Of a stretch of 64,000 nt of DNA, positions 1 through 8,483 are shown one piece after another. The position numbers and the translations under genes were made by a program. The notes under the pieces are model-generated. The model was given only the letters and a program-made list of their open reading frames with translations. It had not been told where the DNA came from and ran no database searches. Numbering within the stretch: position 1 is the first letter of the stretch; the number at the start of each line of letters is the position of its first letter. Source of the DNA: Bremerella sp. JC817 (GTDB taxonomy: Bacteria; Planctomycetota; Planctomycetia; Pirellulales; Pirellulaceae); NCBI RefSeq assembly GCF_040718835.1, contig NZ_JBFEFG010000281.1:1-64000 (forward strand). The letters run 5' to 3'.

Positions 1-85
1 CGTGCGAGTAGGGCCGCATAAATTTGCCCGCCAGCTTCATGCTGAGGCGAGCCACGGCGATCAGGTTGTTTTGCTTCGTGCTCAT
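1..85 (-). CDS. N-terminus of a probable DDE transposase (cut by window edge)
   Basis: An ATG at 85 on the minus strand opens a frame that reads to the window edge for 28 codons, beginning MSTKQNNLIAVARL and containing MRPYSH. The pattern 'IAVARL...PYSH' resembles the start of some DDE-type insertion sequence transposases, whose N-termini carry an 'ARL...YSHRxSP' signature. Only the N-terminus is visible, so the family is tentative. It starts 10 nt after the stop codon of the RHS remnant on the same strand, which fits an insertion or a recombination scar in this decayed region. It could also be an unrelated short gene. Confidence 0.4.
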   Translation of the reverse strand, partial: MSTKQNNLIAVARLSMKLAGKFMRPYSH

Positions 86-95
86 GCCTGATAAT

Positions 96-1116
96 CTAAC
101 GCTGGGGAATTGAAAACGGAAGATTGGTTTTCAACAGGGCATAATAGTTTGAAAATGACTCAAGATCGCACTCGGGCTTTTCCTTGATGGGATACCCGTA
201 GCCTTGGTTATGAATCGCATCGATTGTTATCAAATGGATCTTCGGATTGCCTCCAAGAGTTTTAATTTCTTCTGCTAAATCTCCTGCCAGGTCCGTTGCA
301 GCGCCACCACCATAGCTATGGCCCACCACGATGATGGTTATATCCAGCGACTTATTTCGCTTCTTCAAAGACTCTATTTGCCGTTTTATCTCACCCTTCA
401 ACTGCTGCAATTCGTTTCCTTTAGCGGCAAGTTCGTATATGTCTGCCGAATGCTTCTTACAGTCATTAAGGATTTGATTGATGCCTGACTTTGGGTTTCC
501 AGGGGGAGTGTTTCGACCTGGAATCCCTATAATGACTACGCCGGTATTTGGGTTTTGATCTTTGATGATGTCGATGTCATCGCCATCTACTACGCTTGTC
601 GGTTCATTTTCGTCTTCACTGCCCCAGGTGAGCCCCGTGGGATCAATGAAGTTCGTCGCCTGATTCCCCACATACCGATAAAGATTCCCATCCCCCGCCT
701 CAAACTCAATCGGGTCCTGGCTCATCCACCTTCCCAGTTAGGCGTTGTACCACCGGTTGGTATTGTACTGCAGACCGGTGGCTTCGTCGAAGTAGCGGGC
801 GGTGTAGCCTAGAGGGAGGGTATCGAGCGAACTGTCGGTTTCGCTCAAGACGTTGCCGAAGCTGTCGTAGGCGATGTGGTTGACGACGCTGGTCGTGTCG
901 GTCGCTTCGTCGTATTCGATCCAGTCGCGGACCGTGTTCAGGTGATCGGTCAACGCCCACAGCACATCGCCGCTGGCGTTCTCGTCAGCCAGAAGCTGGT
1001 CGACACTTGGCCCCCACAACAGGCGGTGATCGACGTCTCCGCTATCGTCCAACTCTAGCAAGATCTGATTGCCGTCGTAAATGAAGGTGCCTGACTCGTC
1101 GACGGTCACCGAAGTC
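96..1116 (-). pseudogene. RHS-repeat core with alpha/beta-hydrolase-like tip, 5'-truncated and interrupted by a stop
   Basis: This is the C-terminal part of an RHS/YD-repeat polymorphic toxin. The upstream half (about 1116 to 738) encodes typical RHS core sequence: [37 protein letters not shown] and YTARYFDEATGLQYNTNRWY. An in-frame TAA at 740-738 (NA-stop-LGRW) breaks it exactly inside the conserved core. The same frame continues as GRWMSQDPIEF...NLYRYVGN...DPTGL, then a variable tip of about 175 residues. The tip contains GHSYGGG, a nucleophile-elbow motif (G-x-S-x-G), and so may be a lipase or esterase-like toxin domain. The 5' end is lost at about 1116, where the sequence becomes an HsdR remnant on the opposite strand. 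An ATG four codons after the stop could allow the tip to be made alone. Most likely a displaced RHS cassette that has decayed. Confidence 0.8.
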
Positions 1117-1265
1117 CGCAGCAGCGTGACGATCGACTGGCAGCACCGCGAAAACGCCCGAGCCAAGATCCGCATCCTCGTCCGCCGAGTCCTCCGAAAG
1201 CACGGCTATCCGCCTGATTTGGAAGCGTAAGCGACGAAACTGGTTTTGGAGCAGGGGGAGGCTTT
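1111..1265 (+). pseudogene. C-terminal remnant of type I restriction enzyme HsdR
   Basis: The plus strand reads [19 protein letters not shown] followed by [15 protein letters not shown] and a TAA at 1228-1230. This closely matches the extreme C-terminus of type I restriction R subunits, where a conserved 'TIDW..RE..RA.LR.LVKR.LRK.GYPPD' block is followed by 'AT..VLEQAE'. The bases after the stop still read ATKLVLEQGEAL in the same frame, so the TAA is an internal nonsense codon in a decaying fragment. All upstream parts (motor and nuclease domains) are absent; the fragment abuts the RHS core on the opposite strand. It marks a recombination junction and cannot make an active enzyme. Confidence 0.72.
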
Positions 1266-1661
1266 GTTCTCTAGGCGGAGTTCCTCTTCAAGGTGAAGCC
1301 TGATTGCAATGCTACTCGCGATATGGCTTCGTTGTTTGACGCGAAGCGAAGCTTCCGCGATGCAAACATCTCGCTGCACAGGCTCAGCCTAACCCGTGTG
1401 ATCGACCTCCTGCAAGAAGCAATGCGCGAACGACTATCAGGCCACTGCCACACGGACCTCGACTTCGTAGCCTGCCTGAAAACCGACGAATCACATCCGC
1501 ATCACACGCCAGCAGAGCCGCAACTACCTAAAGAGAAAGCAACCGCTCTGTTGCGGCTTCCCCACCATAAAGAACGCCATTGACACGCTAATCGCTTAAG
1601 CGAGAGAGGTCTTGCAGAAGCATTACCGGCCTAGATCGCATCCATTCGTAAAACATGGTCG
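1266..1661. other. Low-confidence region between HsdR remnant and next gene
   Basis: A 96-codon plus-strand frame (1293-1583) is open here but has no recognisable domain, a biased composition (His, Arg, Pro-rich end) and no clear ribosome binding site. I do not call it as a gene. It could be the decayed end of an element associated with the HsdR remnant. Confidence 0.3.
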
Positions 1662-2405
1662 CTACTTTTCCTCGTTGCTATCTATGCTATGGCAGATTGC
1701 CCGCACCATGTCCATATTTAGCCCGTTACTGCTATTGGTGTTATATAACAGTGTGATATACCGCGTTGAACCAATAGCATGCCATTGAAAGGTTGCCCGA
1801 CATCCTTCAACAACCAAAAGTCCTTCCCCCTGGTGCGACCGATAGACTTCGACAAAGTCTCCAGCATGCCCCAATCTTAATGAAGCACAAAACGAGTGCC
1901 AAGCAACGTCGTCCGCCGACATGCTCCAAGAAAAATCTCGCAACTGGACTTCGTAAAGTTCCTTCCGGAAATCAATCCATGACAGCGGGCTCTCGTGGGG
2001 GTACAAGTTTTTTGCTATGGATAACACCGGAGTATTGTCAACGTCAATTGTCTGGGATTCCATTACTCCAATCATTAACGGCTGTGATTCGAAGATTGTA
2101 ACGGAATCAGAACGTTTGACAGCAACTTGGTCAAACATCGCAGGTGGAAGCCTAAAGCTGATATGGCCCGTGGTAGCCTCGACCCACTCTTCCGGACAGG
2201 TTACCACCGGCATCGAAGTAACAGGAATGTCTCGTTCCGAGTCAGCGTCAATCTGTGGCTCATAATAGAGCTTCCACATTAAATGCTGACGATAGGAGTA
2301 GGTCATTGCCAATGCGGCAACAGCCATGACCCCTGCGGTAAGCAGTCCAAGCCTCCAGTGTTTAAATTTTCTCAATTGGCAAAGCTCCAGGCAAGGTGCT
2401 CTCAA
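1662..2405 (-). CDS. Hypothetical membrane-anchored protein
   Basis: The product is 247 residues with one N-terminal membrane segment (about residues 19-36, LGLLTAGVMAVAALAM) and a soluble remainder of mixed composition, so probably anchored with the bulk outside. No known family is recognised. It lies 48 bp downstream of a truncated gene fragment on the same strand and within a region of RHS toxin debris, where orphan immunity genes accumulate; an immunity-protein role is a guess from position only. Base composition is more AT-rich than the core genes of the window, which suggests acquired DNA. Confidence 0.6.
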   Translation of the reverse strand: MRAPCLELCQLRKFKHWRLGLLTAGVMAVAALAMTYSYRQHLMWKLYYEPQIDADSERDIPVTSMPVVTCPEEWVEATTGHISFRLPPAMFDQVAVKRSDSVTIFESQPLMIGVMESQTIDVDNTPVLSIAKNLYPHESPLSWIDFRKELYEVQLRDFSWSMSADDVAWHSFCASLRLGHAGDFVEVYRSHQGEGLLVVEGCRATFQWHAIGSTRYITLLYNTNSSNGLNMDMVRAICHSIDSNEEK

Positions 2406-2453
2406 ATGGCATTCAAAAATACATTTGCATGGCGTTCAGTTAATTCCAAGTCA

Positions 2454-2636
2454 TTAAATATCATTTTTATAGTGCTTTTCGGCATAGTCCATTGCTTGAG
2501 ATCTGATCGCGGCAATATCCTCTGGTGTCAATTCGAAAAGCGATAAAAACCCGAGGTTTGCACTTATCCCGGAGGCGGCTGGCTTCCAGTCGAGTGATTT
2601 ATAGTCAACCTCGATCCAGTCGGCTGGGTGGCACTG
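2454..2636 (-). pseudogene. C-terminal gene fragment cut off near the RAYT element
   Basis: The minus strand reads 60 codons that look like a genuine protein tail: QCHPADWIEVDYKSLDW...LFELTPEDIAAIRSQ...YAEKHYKNDI, then TAA at 2456-2454. There is no start codon at its upstream end; a TAG at 2639-2637 closes the frame about 35 bp before the left hairpin repeat of the RAYT element (2674). The simplest reading is that insertion of the element, or a linked deletion, removed the 5' part of a gene. The protein family is unknown. It could be a remnant of an immunity gene, given the RHS surroundings. Confidence 0.5.
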
Positions 2637-2670
2637 CTAATCCAGTCATTTGTCAAGCTTCAGGGTGTGC

Positions 2671-2694
2671 CACTGCTGCCCTCAGCAGTGTGAA
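2671..2694. repeat. REP-like hairpin, left inverted repeat of the RAYT element
   Basis: Positions 2671-2690 form a perfect hairpin: CACTGCTG, loop CCCT, CAGCAGTG. Positions 2674-2694 are a perfect 21-bp inverted copy of 3393-3413 on the other side of the transposase gene. Palindromic termini facing each other around a RAYT gene are the expected arrangement for REP-associated elements. Confidence 0.75.
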
Positions 2695-2710
2695 CCTGCC
2701 AATCGGCCCA

Positions 2711-3319
2711 TCAACTGTTTTCCTTCTGAACCCCGAAACCGTTCCACCAACTTGGATCCGGTAGTGTCAGTCTCGGCCACTCAGGCCTTGTGGTTCTCTC
2801 TTCGTAGAACTTGGCACTGGACCATTTCCAGTCGACGGGTCTACGGCAAAGGCCTCGTTTGACTGGGTTGTTATGAATGTACTCGATACTGGCGGCGACG
2901 GCTTCGGGGCTGTACAGGTTTCGGTCGAAGCCGCCTCCCTCTTGCCAGAATCGGAAGGTCTGTTGGCCTGGGCGTTGTTGGATGGTTAACTTGGCCAACA
3001 GGGGTGACTGGTGCTGGAGCAGTAGTTGCTTGATCCCTACCGACGATTGACGCTTGGTCCAGGCCAGTAGCTTGCTGACGGTTGCCGAGGATTCGGTCGG
3101 GTCAACCAGCAAGTGAACATGCTCGGGCATGAACACGAATGCAAACAAGTGAAACCGAGCCAGTTCACAGCCGGAATCGAGTCTTGCCGCCACGATCCTC
3201 CGCCAGGGATCACTCGTCAGCAAAGGAAACCTTCGGTAGGTGGAAAAGGTCAACTCATGCAGGTGACTTGAGCCTTTGTAGCGCCTGACCTGTTTCCGAT
3301 GGGCGGATGAACGTTTCAT
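2711..3319 (-). CDS. REP-associated tyrosine transposase (RAYT, IS200/Y1 superfamily)
   Basis: The 202-residue product is a Y1-type HUH transposase of the RAYT group. The hallmark HUH motif is visible as MPEHVHLLV, preceded by an N-terminal HELTFSTYRRFPLL block and followed by the family signature EYIHNNPVKRGL and a WKWSSA motif near the C-terminus. The start was placed at the ATG at 3319 (MKRSSAHRK), since the longer frame to 3418 would run over the right hairpin repeat. RAYTs act on single-stranded REP hairpins; two such hairpins flank this gene within 40-75 bp. The gene appears intact, so the element may still be functional or only recently inserted. Confidence 0.88.
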   Translation of the reverse strand: MKRSSAHRKQVRRYKGSSHLHELTFSTYRRFPLLTSDPWRRIVAARLDSGCELARFHLFAFVFMPEHVHLLVDPTESSATVSKLLAWTKRQSSVGIKQLLLQHQSPLLAKLTIQQRPGQQTFRFWQEGGGFDRNLYSPEAVAASIEYIHNNPVKRGLCRRPVDWKWSSAKFYEERTTRPEWPRLTLPDPSWWNGFGVQKENS

Positions 3320-3392
3320 GGGCTCATCGTAACGAGTCGGAAGAGGGAAGAGGGAAGAGAATGTTCTGCTGGTGAATTGAGTCGATTGGCAC

Positions 3393-3413
3393 TTCACACT
3401 GCTGAGGGCAGCA
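3393..3413. repeat. Right inverted repeat of the RAYT element
   Basis: Begins TTCACACTGCTGAGGGCAGC and is the exact reverse complement of 2674-2694 over 21 bp. It folds as a short hairpin TGCTG-AGGG-CAGCA. Its position upstream of the transposase start sets the right limit of the putative element. Confidence 0.75.
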
Positions 3414-3491
3414 ATCATTCCGTAAGGTCAAACACGATTGCCGCGAGATTGGCCAAGTTATCGCGACGCAAGAGGACGGCAGCGATGACTC

Positions 3492-4187
3492 CTAATCGTT
3501 TACATGATATTGTTTCAATGTGATTTCGCGGTTCGGCAAGCTTTCCTCGGCCCCTGTATGTTCGACGAGAACCCTTGTTGGTGTGTATTCAGATAACCAC
3601 CACATCTCGCCATCGGCAAATACTGCTAAGATACCATCAGGAGACATGTCACCAACAACTGATCCCTTTGTTAAGCGTTGAAACTCTTTTAAGTCGTCTG
3701 CCAGGTACCATTTTGATGACAAACTGGACGACCCAATAAGTGTCATCCGATTAATATTTCTTGACGGCCTATGATCATCGGTAGGCCATACCCCAATAAA
3801 AGTCATCCTGGAGTCTTCCGAAGTAGTTCCGAGCATGGCATCCTCAACCAAGTCAGAAAACCGTTGACAATCCACTTCTTGCTGTGAGGCGATAGAGTCT
3901 AGTATATCACTCGCAGGTCCTCCCTTAGGCTCAATTGACGCCGCCATTTCCATTTGCCAGCCTATACGGTCTCCGCACGAAGATGTGCCAATGCAGTATG
4001 GGGGAAAGTGCGCGTGCCGGAAACGATAAGACTCGACGAATATCATAGCATTGCGGCAGTCCAGCATTATGCGATTGCGCTCTGCCTGTTGCACGGCATT
4101 ATTCGTTGCCATTGCAATCAGAGTAACTGATGCTATTGCGGCCATCGCTAATCCGGAAAGCAATAATAACCTGGGAGCCTTTATCAT
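3492..4187 (-). CDS. Hypothetical membrane-anchored protein, translationally coupled to RHS gene
   Basis: The product is 231 residues. The N-terminus has a hydrophobic segment (about residues 7-27, LLLLSGLAMAAIASVTLIAM) that could be a signal anchor, followed by a soluble domain with several cysteines (CRNAM, YCIGTSSCGD, VDCQRF). No known family is recognised; a prepilin-like layout is possible but there is no clear cleavage motif. The start codon overlaps the stop of the upstream RHS gene as TAATG (4189-4185), so translation is probably coupled. In polymorphic toxin loci the gene immediately downstream of the toxin tip normally encodes the immunity protein; that role is an inference from position. 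Confidence 0.62.
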   Translation of the reverse strand: MIKAPRLLLLSGLAMAAIASVTLIAMATNNAVQQAERNRIMLDCRNAMIFVESYRFRHAHFPPYCIGTSSCGDRIGWQMEMAASIEPKGGPASDILDSIASQQEVDCQRFSDLVEDAMLGTTSEDSRMTFIGVWPTDDHRPSRNINRMTLIGSSSLSSKWYLADDLKEFQRLTKGSVVGDMSPDGILAVFADGEMWWLSEYTPTRVLVEHTGAEESLPNREITLKQYHVND

Positions 4188-6130
4188 TACTCTAGCTCCT
4201 CAAGGCATATGTTGTCAGCTGGGCCCTGCGGGCCTTCGCCAGCCGATACGACGAAGTAAACGACATAAACTGCATTTTGCCAGCTCCAGCCTGGCGTCGG
4301 GCCAGTAAGTGGGTCATAGTAGACGCCACCAAATATATTGGCCGCGTGAATCAAATGTCCCTCCGGAGAGATAATTACTGGTTTTCCTTGGCGTCCATTT
4401 ATGACAGTGATGCTATCGGTAGCGCCAAACCATAGGTTGCGTTCAGGATCGTAATACTGAAAATCGTAACGCCGACCGGGAGCTGCGGTGTCGATAGAAA
4501 CGGTCCCATCTGCGCGAATATGAATCGCTGGCTGAGTCGTCTCTGTGACTTTGTATCCTGGAAATGTTAAGCTGATAATCTCAAATGTCGCCGATGGATT
4601 ATCCCTCTCAAGCTTCATTTTTGCGGCCATTGCCCTGCCAAATGTCGGATATCCATATTTGCCTTGAAGTGGGTATCTCAGCACTTCTTGTTGAGTGCGA
4701 TTAATACCAAGTCCAGTGACGCCAAAGCATCCAAGTTCAGTCTGTGTCTTCCACGCGTTATTCGCTGGAGCCAAAAACACGGAAGTTGACGATGAGCTCG
4801 GATAACCATCCTTAGCAATTAAAGGAAACACATCCCGGTGCGCTTCAGCCCAGCTAAAGGTGGATTCTTTTCCAAGGGCTTTTACCAACTGCCACCCGGG
4901 CTTCTTTAAAGATACAAACTCGGCATCTGAGTATCCATTAAAGAGTGGTGGCTTATTTATGAAATCGATTCTTTCGAAGGACATGCCCAGGTCATTAAAT
5001 GTTACTCGTTTTATTTTAAGGATCTTCAATCCACTCGGATCCGAATGGGCCAGGGGATTAGCAAAAACATAGCGACTCAGGTTTACGTCACCCGCCCCAA
5101 ACCCAATCGGGTCTTCGCTAATCCACTTGCCAACTGCGGCGTCGTAGTACCTTGCCCGATTGTACTGCAAATCATTCTCTTCATCTCGTTCCCGCCCAGT
5201 AAACGCGAACAAGAAGTCAACGGCTGAACTCGTCTCAGAGACAATATTCCCGAACGAATTATACGCCAAATGATTCTGAACCGTGGTTGTATCGGTTCCA
5301 GCATTGTAATCGACAAGGTCACGAACCGTTCCTAAATGGTCCGTCAATGCCCACAGAACATCCCCAGCGGAGGAGGTACTGGTTACCTCTTCGCTGGCTA
5401 GGATCTGATCAACGTTCGGGCCGTACATGAATCAGTCGGTCAGGTCGTCGTTTTCGTCGAATGCGAGCAAAATGTGGTCACCGGCGTTACCCATTTCTTC
5501 TCGTAGACCGTCGTAAATGTAGGTTTCCTCGGTGGCGGTTCCGCTACCAGCTCCGTCGGAATCGATTGTTTTGACGATGCGGCGATTGAAGACATCGTAG
5601 GTGTACTCGACTTCATGGGTGACCGTACCGCCGCTGGTATTCGTGGTGATTCCAACCAGGCGGTTACGGTAGTCCCAGGTATACTCGATCACTTCACCGG
5701 TGCTGATGTTCGTCTTGGTGAGGCGGTTTCCTTCGTCATCGTACATATAGTTGTAGGTGCCGTCTGACAGCAACCGATTGTTGGCTCCGGTGCTGTACCC
5801 GCCGCCGGTGCGGTTGCCGTTATAGTCGTAGTTGTATTCTTCATCATTTGCGGTGCCGGCTCGGTGGGCATCGGTAAGCTGATCCGCGGCGTCGTAAAAG
5901 TAGTTCGCATCTTCATTGGCATGGCCATAGACCGTGAAAGAGGTCAGGTGATAGACGGAATCGTAGCCGAACGTGTAGCCGGCAAGCGTTGTGCTGCTTG
6001 CGTCGGCATGTGTCAGGCTCGTCAGGTTATCATTCGCGTCATAGGCGTACTCCGTTTCACCACCTTCGGCATCGGTCTTCTTAATCAGGCGAACCTGGTT
6101 GTCGTACGCATAGCTGGTCGGTTTCTTTCG
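4187..6130 (-). pseudogene. RHS-repeat protein with unknown C-terminal tip, 5'-truncated, one in-frame stop
   Basis: Reading leftward from 6130, the frame encodes YD/RHS repeats (YAYDNQVRLIKKTDAEG, YDANDNLTSL, FYDAADQLTDAHR, YDYNGNRTG, YMYDDEGNRLTKT, WDYRNRLVGI). An in-frame TGA at 5434-5432 follows (TD-stop-FMYGPNVDQ), where a single CGA-to-TGA change would explain the break. The core continues with LWALTDHLGTVRDLVDY, FGNIVSE, TGRERDEENDLQYNRARYYD and KWISEDPIGF, then a variable tip of about 280 residues with no recognised domain. The ATG two codons after the stop (5428) could restart translation. The upstream end is abruptly replaced at about 6116-6130 by a DUF1559 fragment on the other strand, so the N-terminal secretion and anchoring part is missing. 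It shares core sequence with the RHS remnant at 96-1116 but has a different tip. Confidence 0.82.
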
Positions 6131-6252
6131 TCATCGACACGATCGACTATGGTGATCTCTTACTGCCGGTAAACGTCTCTGGCGTTTCTCCCTATGGTGT
6201 GTGGGGAGCATTGGGATCTAAGTCGGGCGGTGAAACGGCCAACCTACCGTAG
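6122..6252 (+). pseudogene. C-terminal fragment of a DUF1559 pseudopilin
   Basis: The plus strand reads SFVIDTIDYGDLLLPVN, then SGVSPYGVWGALGSKSGGE and a TAG at 6250-6252. 'SPYGVWGALGS+.GGE' is the usual C-terminal end of many planctomycete DUF1559 proteins. Everything upstream is replaced by RHS sequence on the opposite strand. It is followed by a matching lipoprotein remnant, so this is the ruin of a DUF1559 plus lipoprotein pair like the intact one at 8484-10023. Confidence 0.7.
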
Positions 6253-6270
6253 TCTCACGCTCACAGAAAA

Positions 6271-6575
6271 GTGCACTCGTCTCCGGAAACGTCCGATCCG
6301 GGGACGGCGATAACCGATGTCCAAGGCCACGTGGAGATGGGGACCGTCATGCCTGGTGACGGTGTCCTTCCCAGTAAATACTCAGTCACCGTCAGCAAGT
6401 CGATCGATGATCCAAAATTGAAGAATCGGAGGAAGCCCCGACGGGACGCTATTACTCAATCCCGCAGCTCTACCACGTGCCCAAGAAATACCTCGACCCA
6501 AAATCCTCTGGCTTGACGGCAACCGTTCAGAAAGGCGAAACAAATACCGTGCAACTCGATCTCAAGAACCAGTAA
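6271..6575 (+). pseudogene. Frameshifted fragment of a DUF1559-associated lipoprotein
   Basis: The first frame reads GHVEMGTVMPGDGVLPSKYS followed by VTVSKSIDDPKLKN. After about 6425 the meaningful frame shifts, continuing as EEAPTGRYYSIPQLYHVPKK, then YLDPKSSGLTATV, QKGETNTVQLDLKNQ and a TAA at 6573-6575. Together these match the C-terminal half of the small regulatory-like lipoproteins that follow DUF1559 genes in planctomycetes. The signal peptide and N-terminal half are missing. Confidence 0.62.
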
Positions 6576-7199
6576 CAAAACAGTTCGCCGGGGTTTCCAG
6601 ATCAGCTTCTGGTAGAAGTACTACCGGATGTATGACGCTTGGTTGTTTTTTCCCCAAGGGCTGAATAGCACTGGCCACTCCCACTCACCTAGCCCATGAC
6701 GAACGGGAGCAGTCACATTAGGTGACCAACGTGCTGGATGGTTGCTCGATCCTTGCTAGATCGTCGGGCCGACGCGTCCACCTTGATTCAGAAAATGAGT
6801 GTAAGTCACGGTGGTGTGAACGCCCTACTGGCCCAGCCGGATCAATTGATGCCATCCCGCCAATGGGCTTAGCCCGGGTTGAGCCATCGAACTTCAAATA
6901 CGCTCAGGTCGAACCACCTTCGGTCAATCCGATTCGGCATCTGATGCTTATCCAAGAATCTCTGCCTAATTGTATTGGAGCGTGCTGACGTCGATTCGAC
7001 GAACAGAAGCTGCGAATTGTGAAACAGCTTCTTTGTCGCGCTATGCTGCAAAAGTTGATGGCAATGGTTTGAGCTTACGCACAACTACCTTCGGTTGCTT
7101 AGAGCACCCATCTAGGAAAAGTCTCAGTTGAGCGGAAAAAAACGGACTTACCATGGAGTGGACTTCAGGTAACACTGTAATGGAGTCAGTTTCGTTTTC
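6576..7199. other. No supported gene
   Basis: About 620 bp between the pseudogene debris and the AraC regulator. Short frames exist on both strands (for example 6722-6988 plus and 6869-7084 minus), but none shows a domain, a ribosome binding site or coding-like composition. I see no RNA gene or strong terminator here. Confidence 0.4.
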
Positions 7200-8171
7200 G
7201 TGAGTATGGGGAAAAGCGACGATCGCACCATGGATGCAGCTCAGTTTGTCCAGATCCGAGACCAGCTAAGAATGAGTCCAGGGAGCTGGAGCAAGATTAG
7301 CGATAGTTCTCAAGCAGTGGTCGAACGATTCGTAGGGCTCCATCGTATTTCTCACATGTCACGACGCTGGGAGTTTTCCGAGCAGTTGATGTCGGAAGCG
7401 TTCCTGGCAAAGTCCTCGCCCAACGATGATTTCTTCCTCTCCCTCGTCGCGACTAGCCGGCAATCGGGGGGCGTAGAACACGACTTCGGTGCGGGCGCCT
7501 TCGTGCGCCCACACATGCGGGGAAGCATGACGTTCGGGGACGAGCGATACGAACATCGCTGTCAGGGTAGTGGTCCGATCCACTCCTATCTCATGTTTTG
7601 GCGTAGGGATTGGGCCCTGGAACGGATTCGAGATATTACGCAGGGAAATCCTTTCTCATTGGAAATATTGCACTCGAAGACCATTCGAGATGAAGGTCTG
7701 GAAATCTTGATGCGGAAAATGGCGACCAAAGCCAAGTTGGCTGTTTCCCAAGATGACATTCTGGAGCTTGATGAAATTCAAGACATGATTTTCACGCGTC
7801 TTCTCTCGATTGCCCAGACAAAACTCCCTCAGCGTTCGATGGCCACTCCTCGTAATTCGCGTATGTTTAGCGCGATTATCGACTACATCCAGGCCAATTT
7901 GAGCGGCTCGTTGACCCTCGAGGAATTAGCCGCGGTGGCTGGCGTAAGTCGCAGTCAATTCACCAAGATATTTCGCCAGACCATGCAGATGTCGGTCCGG
8001 CAATACATTCTTTACGTGCGAAGCGAACGAGCCAAACAACTTCTTCGACATTCGGCAGACGATCTTCAGACGATCGCCAAAGCATGTGGCTACCATGATC
8101 ACCCCCACTTTTGTCGAGAGTTCATCAAACACGTCGGGGTGAGCCCCAACACATTCCGGCAGCAATGCTAA
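7200..8171 (+). CDS. AraC-family transcriptional regulator
   Basis: The 323-residue product ends in a two-helix-turn-helix AraC domain (about residues 225-322: LTLEELAAVAGVSRSQFTKI and FRQTMQMSVRQYI, then AKACGYHDHPHFCREFIKHV and GVSPNTFRQQ). The N-terminal two thirds is a ligand or sensing region of no recognised family; it includes GAFVRPHMRG, which has the feel of a cupin-type strand pattern but is not decisive. The start is uncertain: GTG at 7200, ATG at 7206 and ATG at 7230 are in frame with no strong ribosome binding site. It stands alone, next to the DUF1559 pair on one side and decayed DNA on the other, so its target is unknown. Confidence 0.85.
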   Translation: MSMGKSDDRTMDAAQFVQIRDQLRMSPGSWSKISDSSQAVVERFVGLHRISHMSRRWEFSEQLMSEAFLAKSSPNDDFFLSLVATSRQSGGVEHDFGAGAFVRPHMRGSMTFGDERYEHRCQGSGPIHSYLMFWRRDWALERIRDITQGNPFSLEILHSKTIRDEGLEILMRKMATKAKLAVSQDDILELDEIQDMIFTRLLSIAQTKLPQRSMATPRNSRMFSAIIDYIQANLSGSLTLEELAAVAGVSRSQFTKIFRQTMQMSVRQYILYVRSERAKQLLRHSADDLQTIAKACGYHDHPHFCREFIKHVGVSPNTFRQQC

Positions 8172-8404
8172 AGCCGTTCGCGCTGGCGGCTTCTCCCTTG
8201 GCCAGCTTCTATGCCTAGTTTCGCAGCACTCTCTCTGGGCACGACGCCAGCGCTGTGGCCGAATTTACAAGCCCCGCAGCATCACAGCGATTCTCGAACG
8301 CGGCTTGTCATTCTCAGGCTGTCTCTCTGATTGCCGTAAATAAAAGGTCATCAATAACTTACGGACTTCACCGGAAGAACTACCGGAATCGATCTGAATC
8401 TGAG

Positions 8405-8421
8405 TTGGCATATCGATTGCG
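8405..8421 (+). promoter_or_regulatory. Candidate sigma-54 (-24/-12) promoter of the pseudopilin gene
   Basis: TTGGCATATCGATTGCG has GG and GC exactly 12 bp apart start to start, with TTGGCA and TTGC boxes as in the sigma-54 consensus. It lies about 63 bp before the ATG of the pseudopilin gene and points the right way. Confidence 0.5.
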
Positions 8422-8483
8422 ATTGTTGCATCGCAAATCGGCGTCCCCAATTCCATCCTTTCTCGCATTATTTTGAGGTACGT

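Noticed and set aside
1293-1583. 96-codon plus-strand frame next to the HsdR remnant
   Set aside because: No domain, no ribosome binding site and a biased C-terminus; kept only as a low-confidence region.
6722-6988. 88-codon plus-strand frame
   Set aside because: No recognisable family and no initiation signal; the surrounding DNA is decayed.
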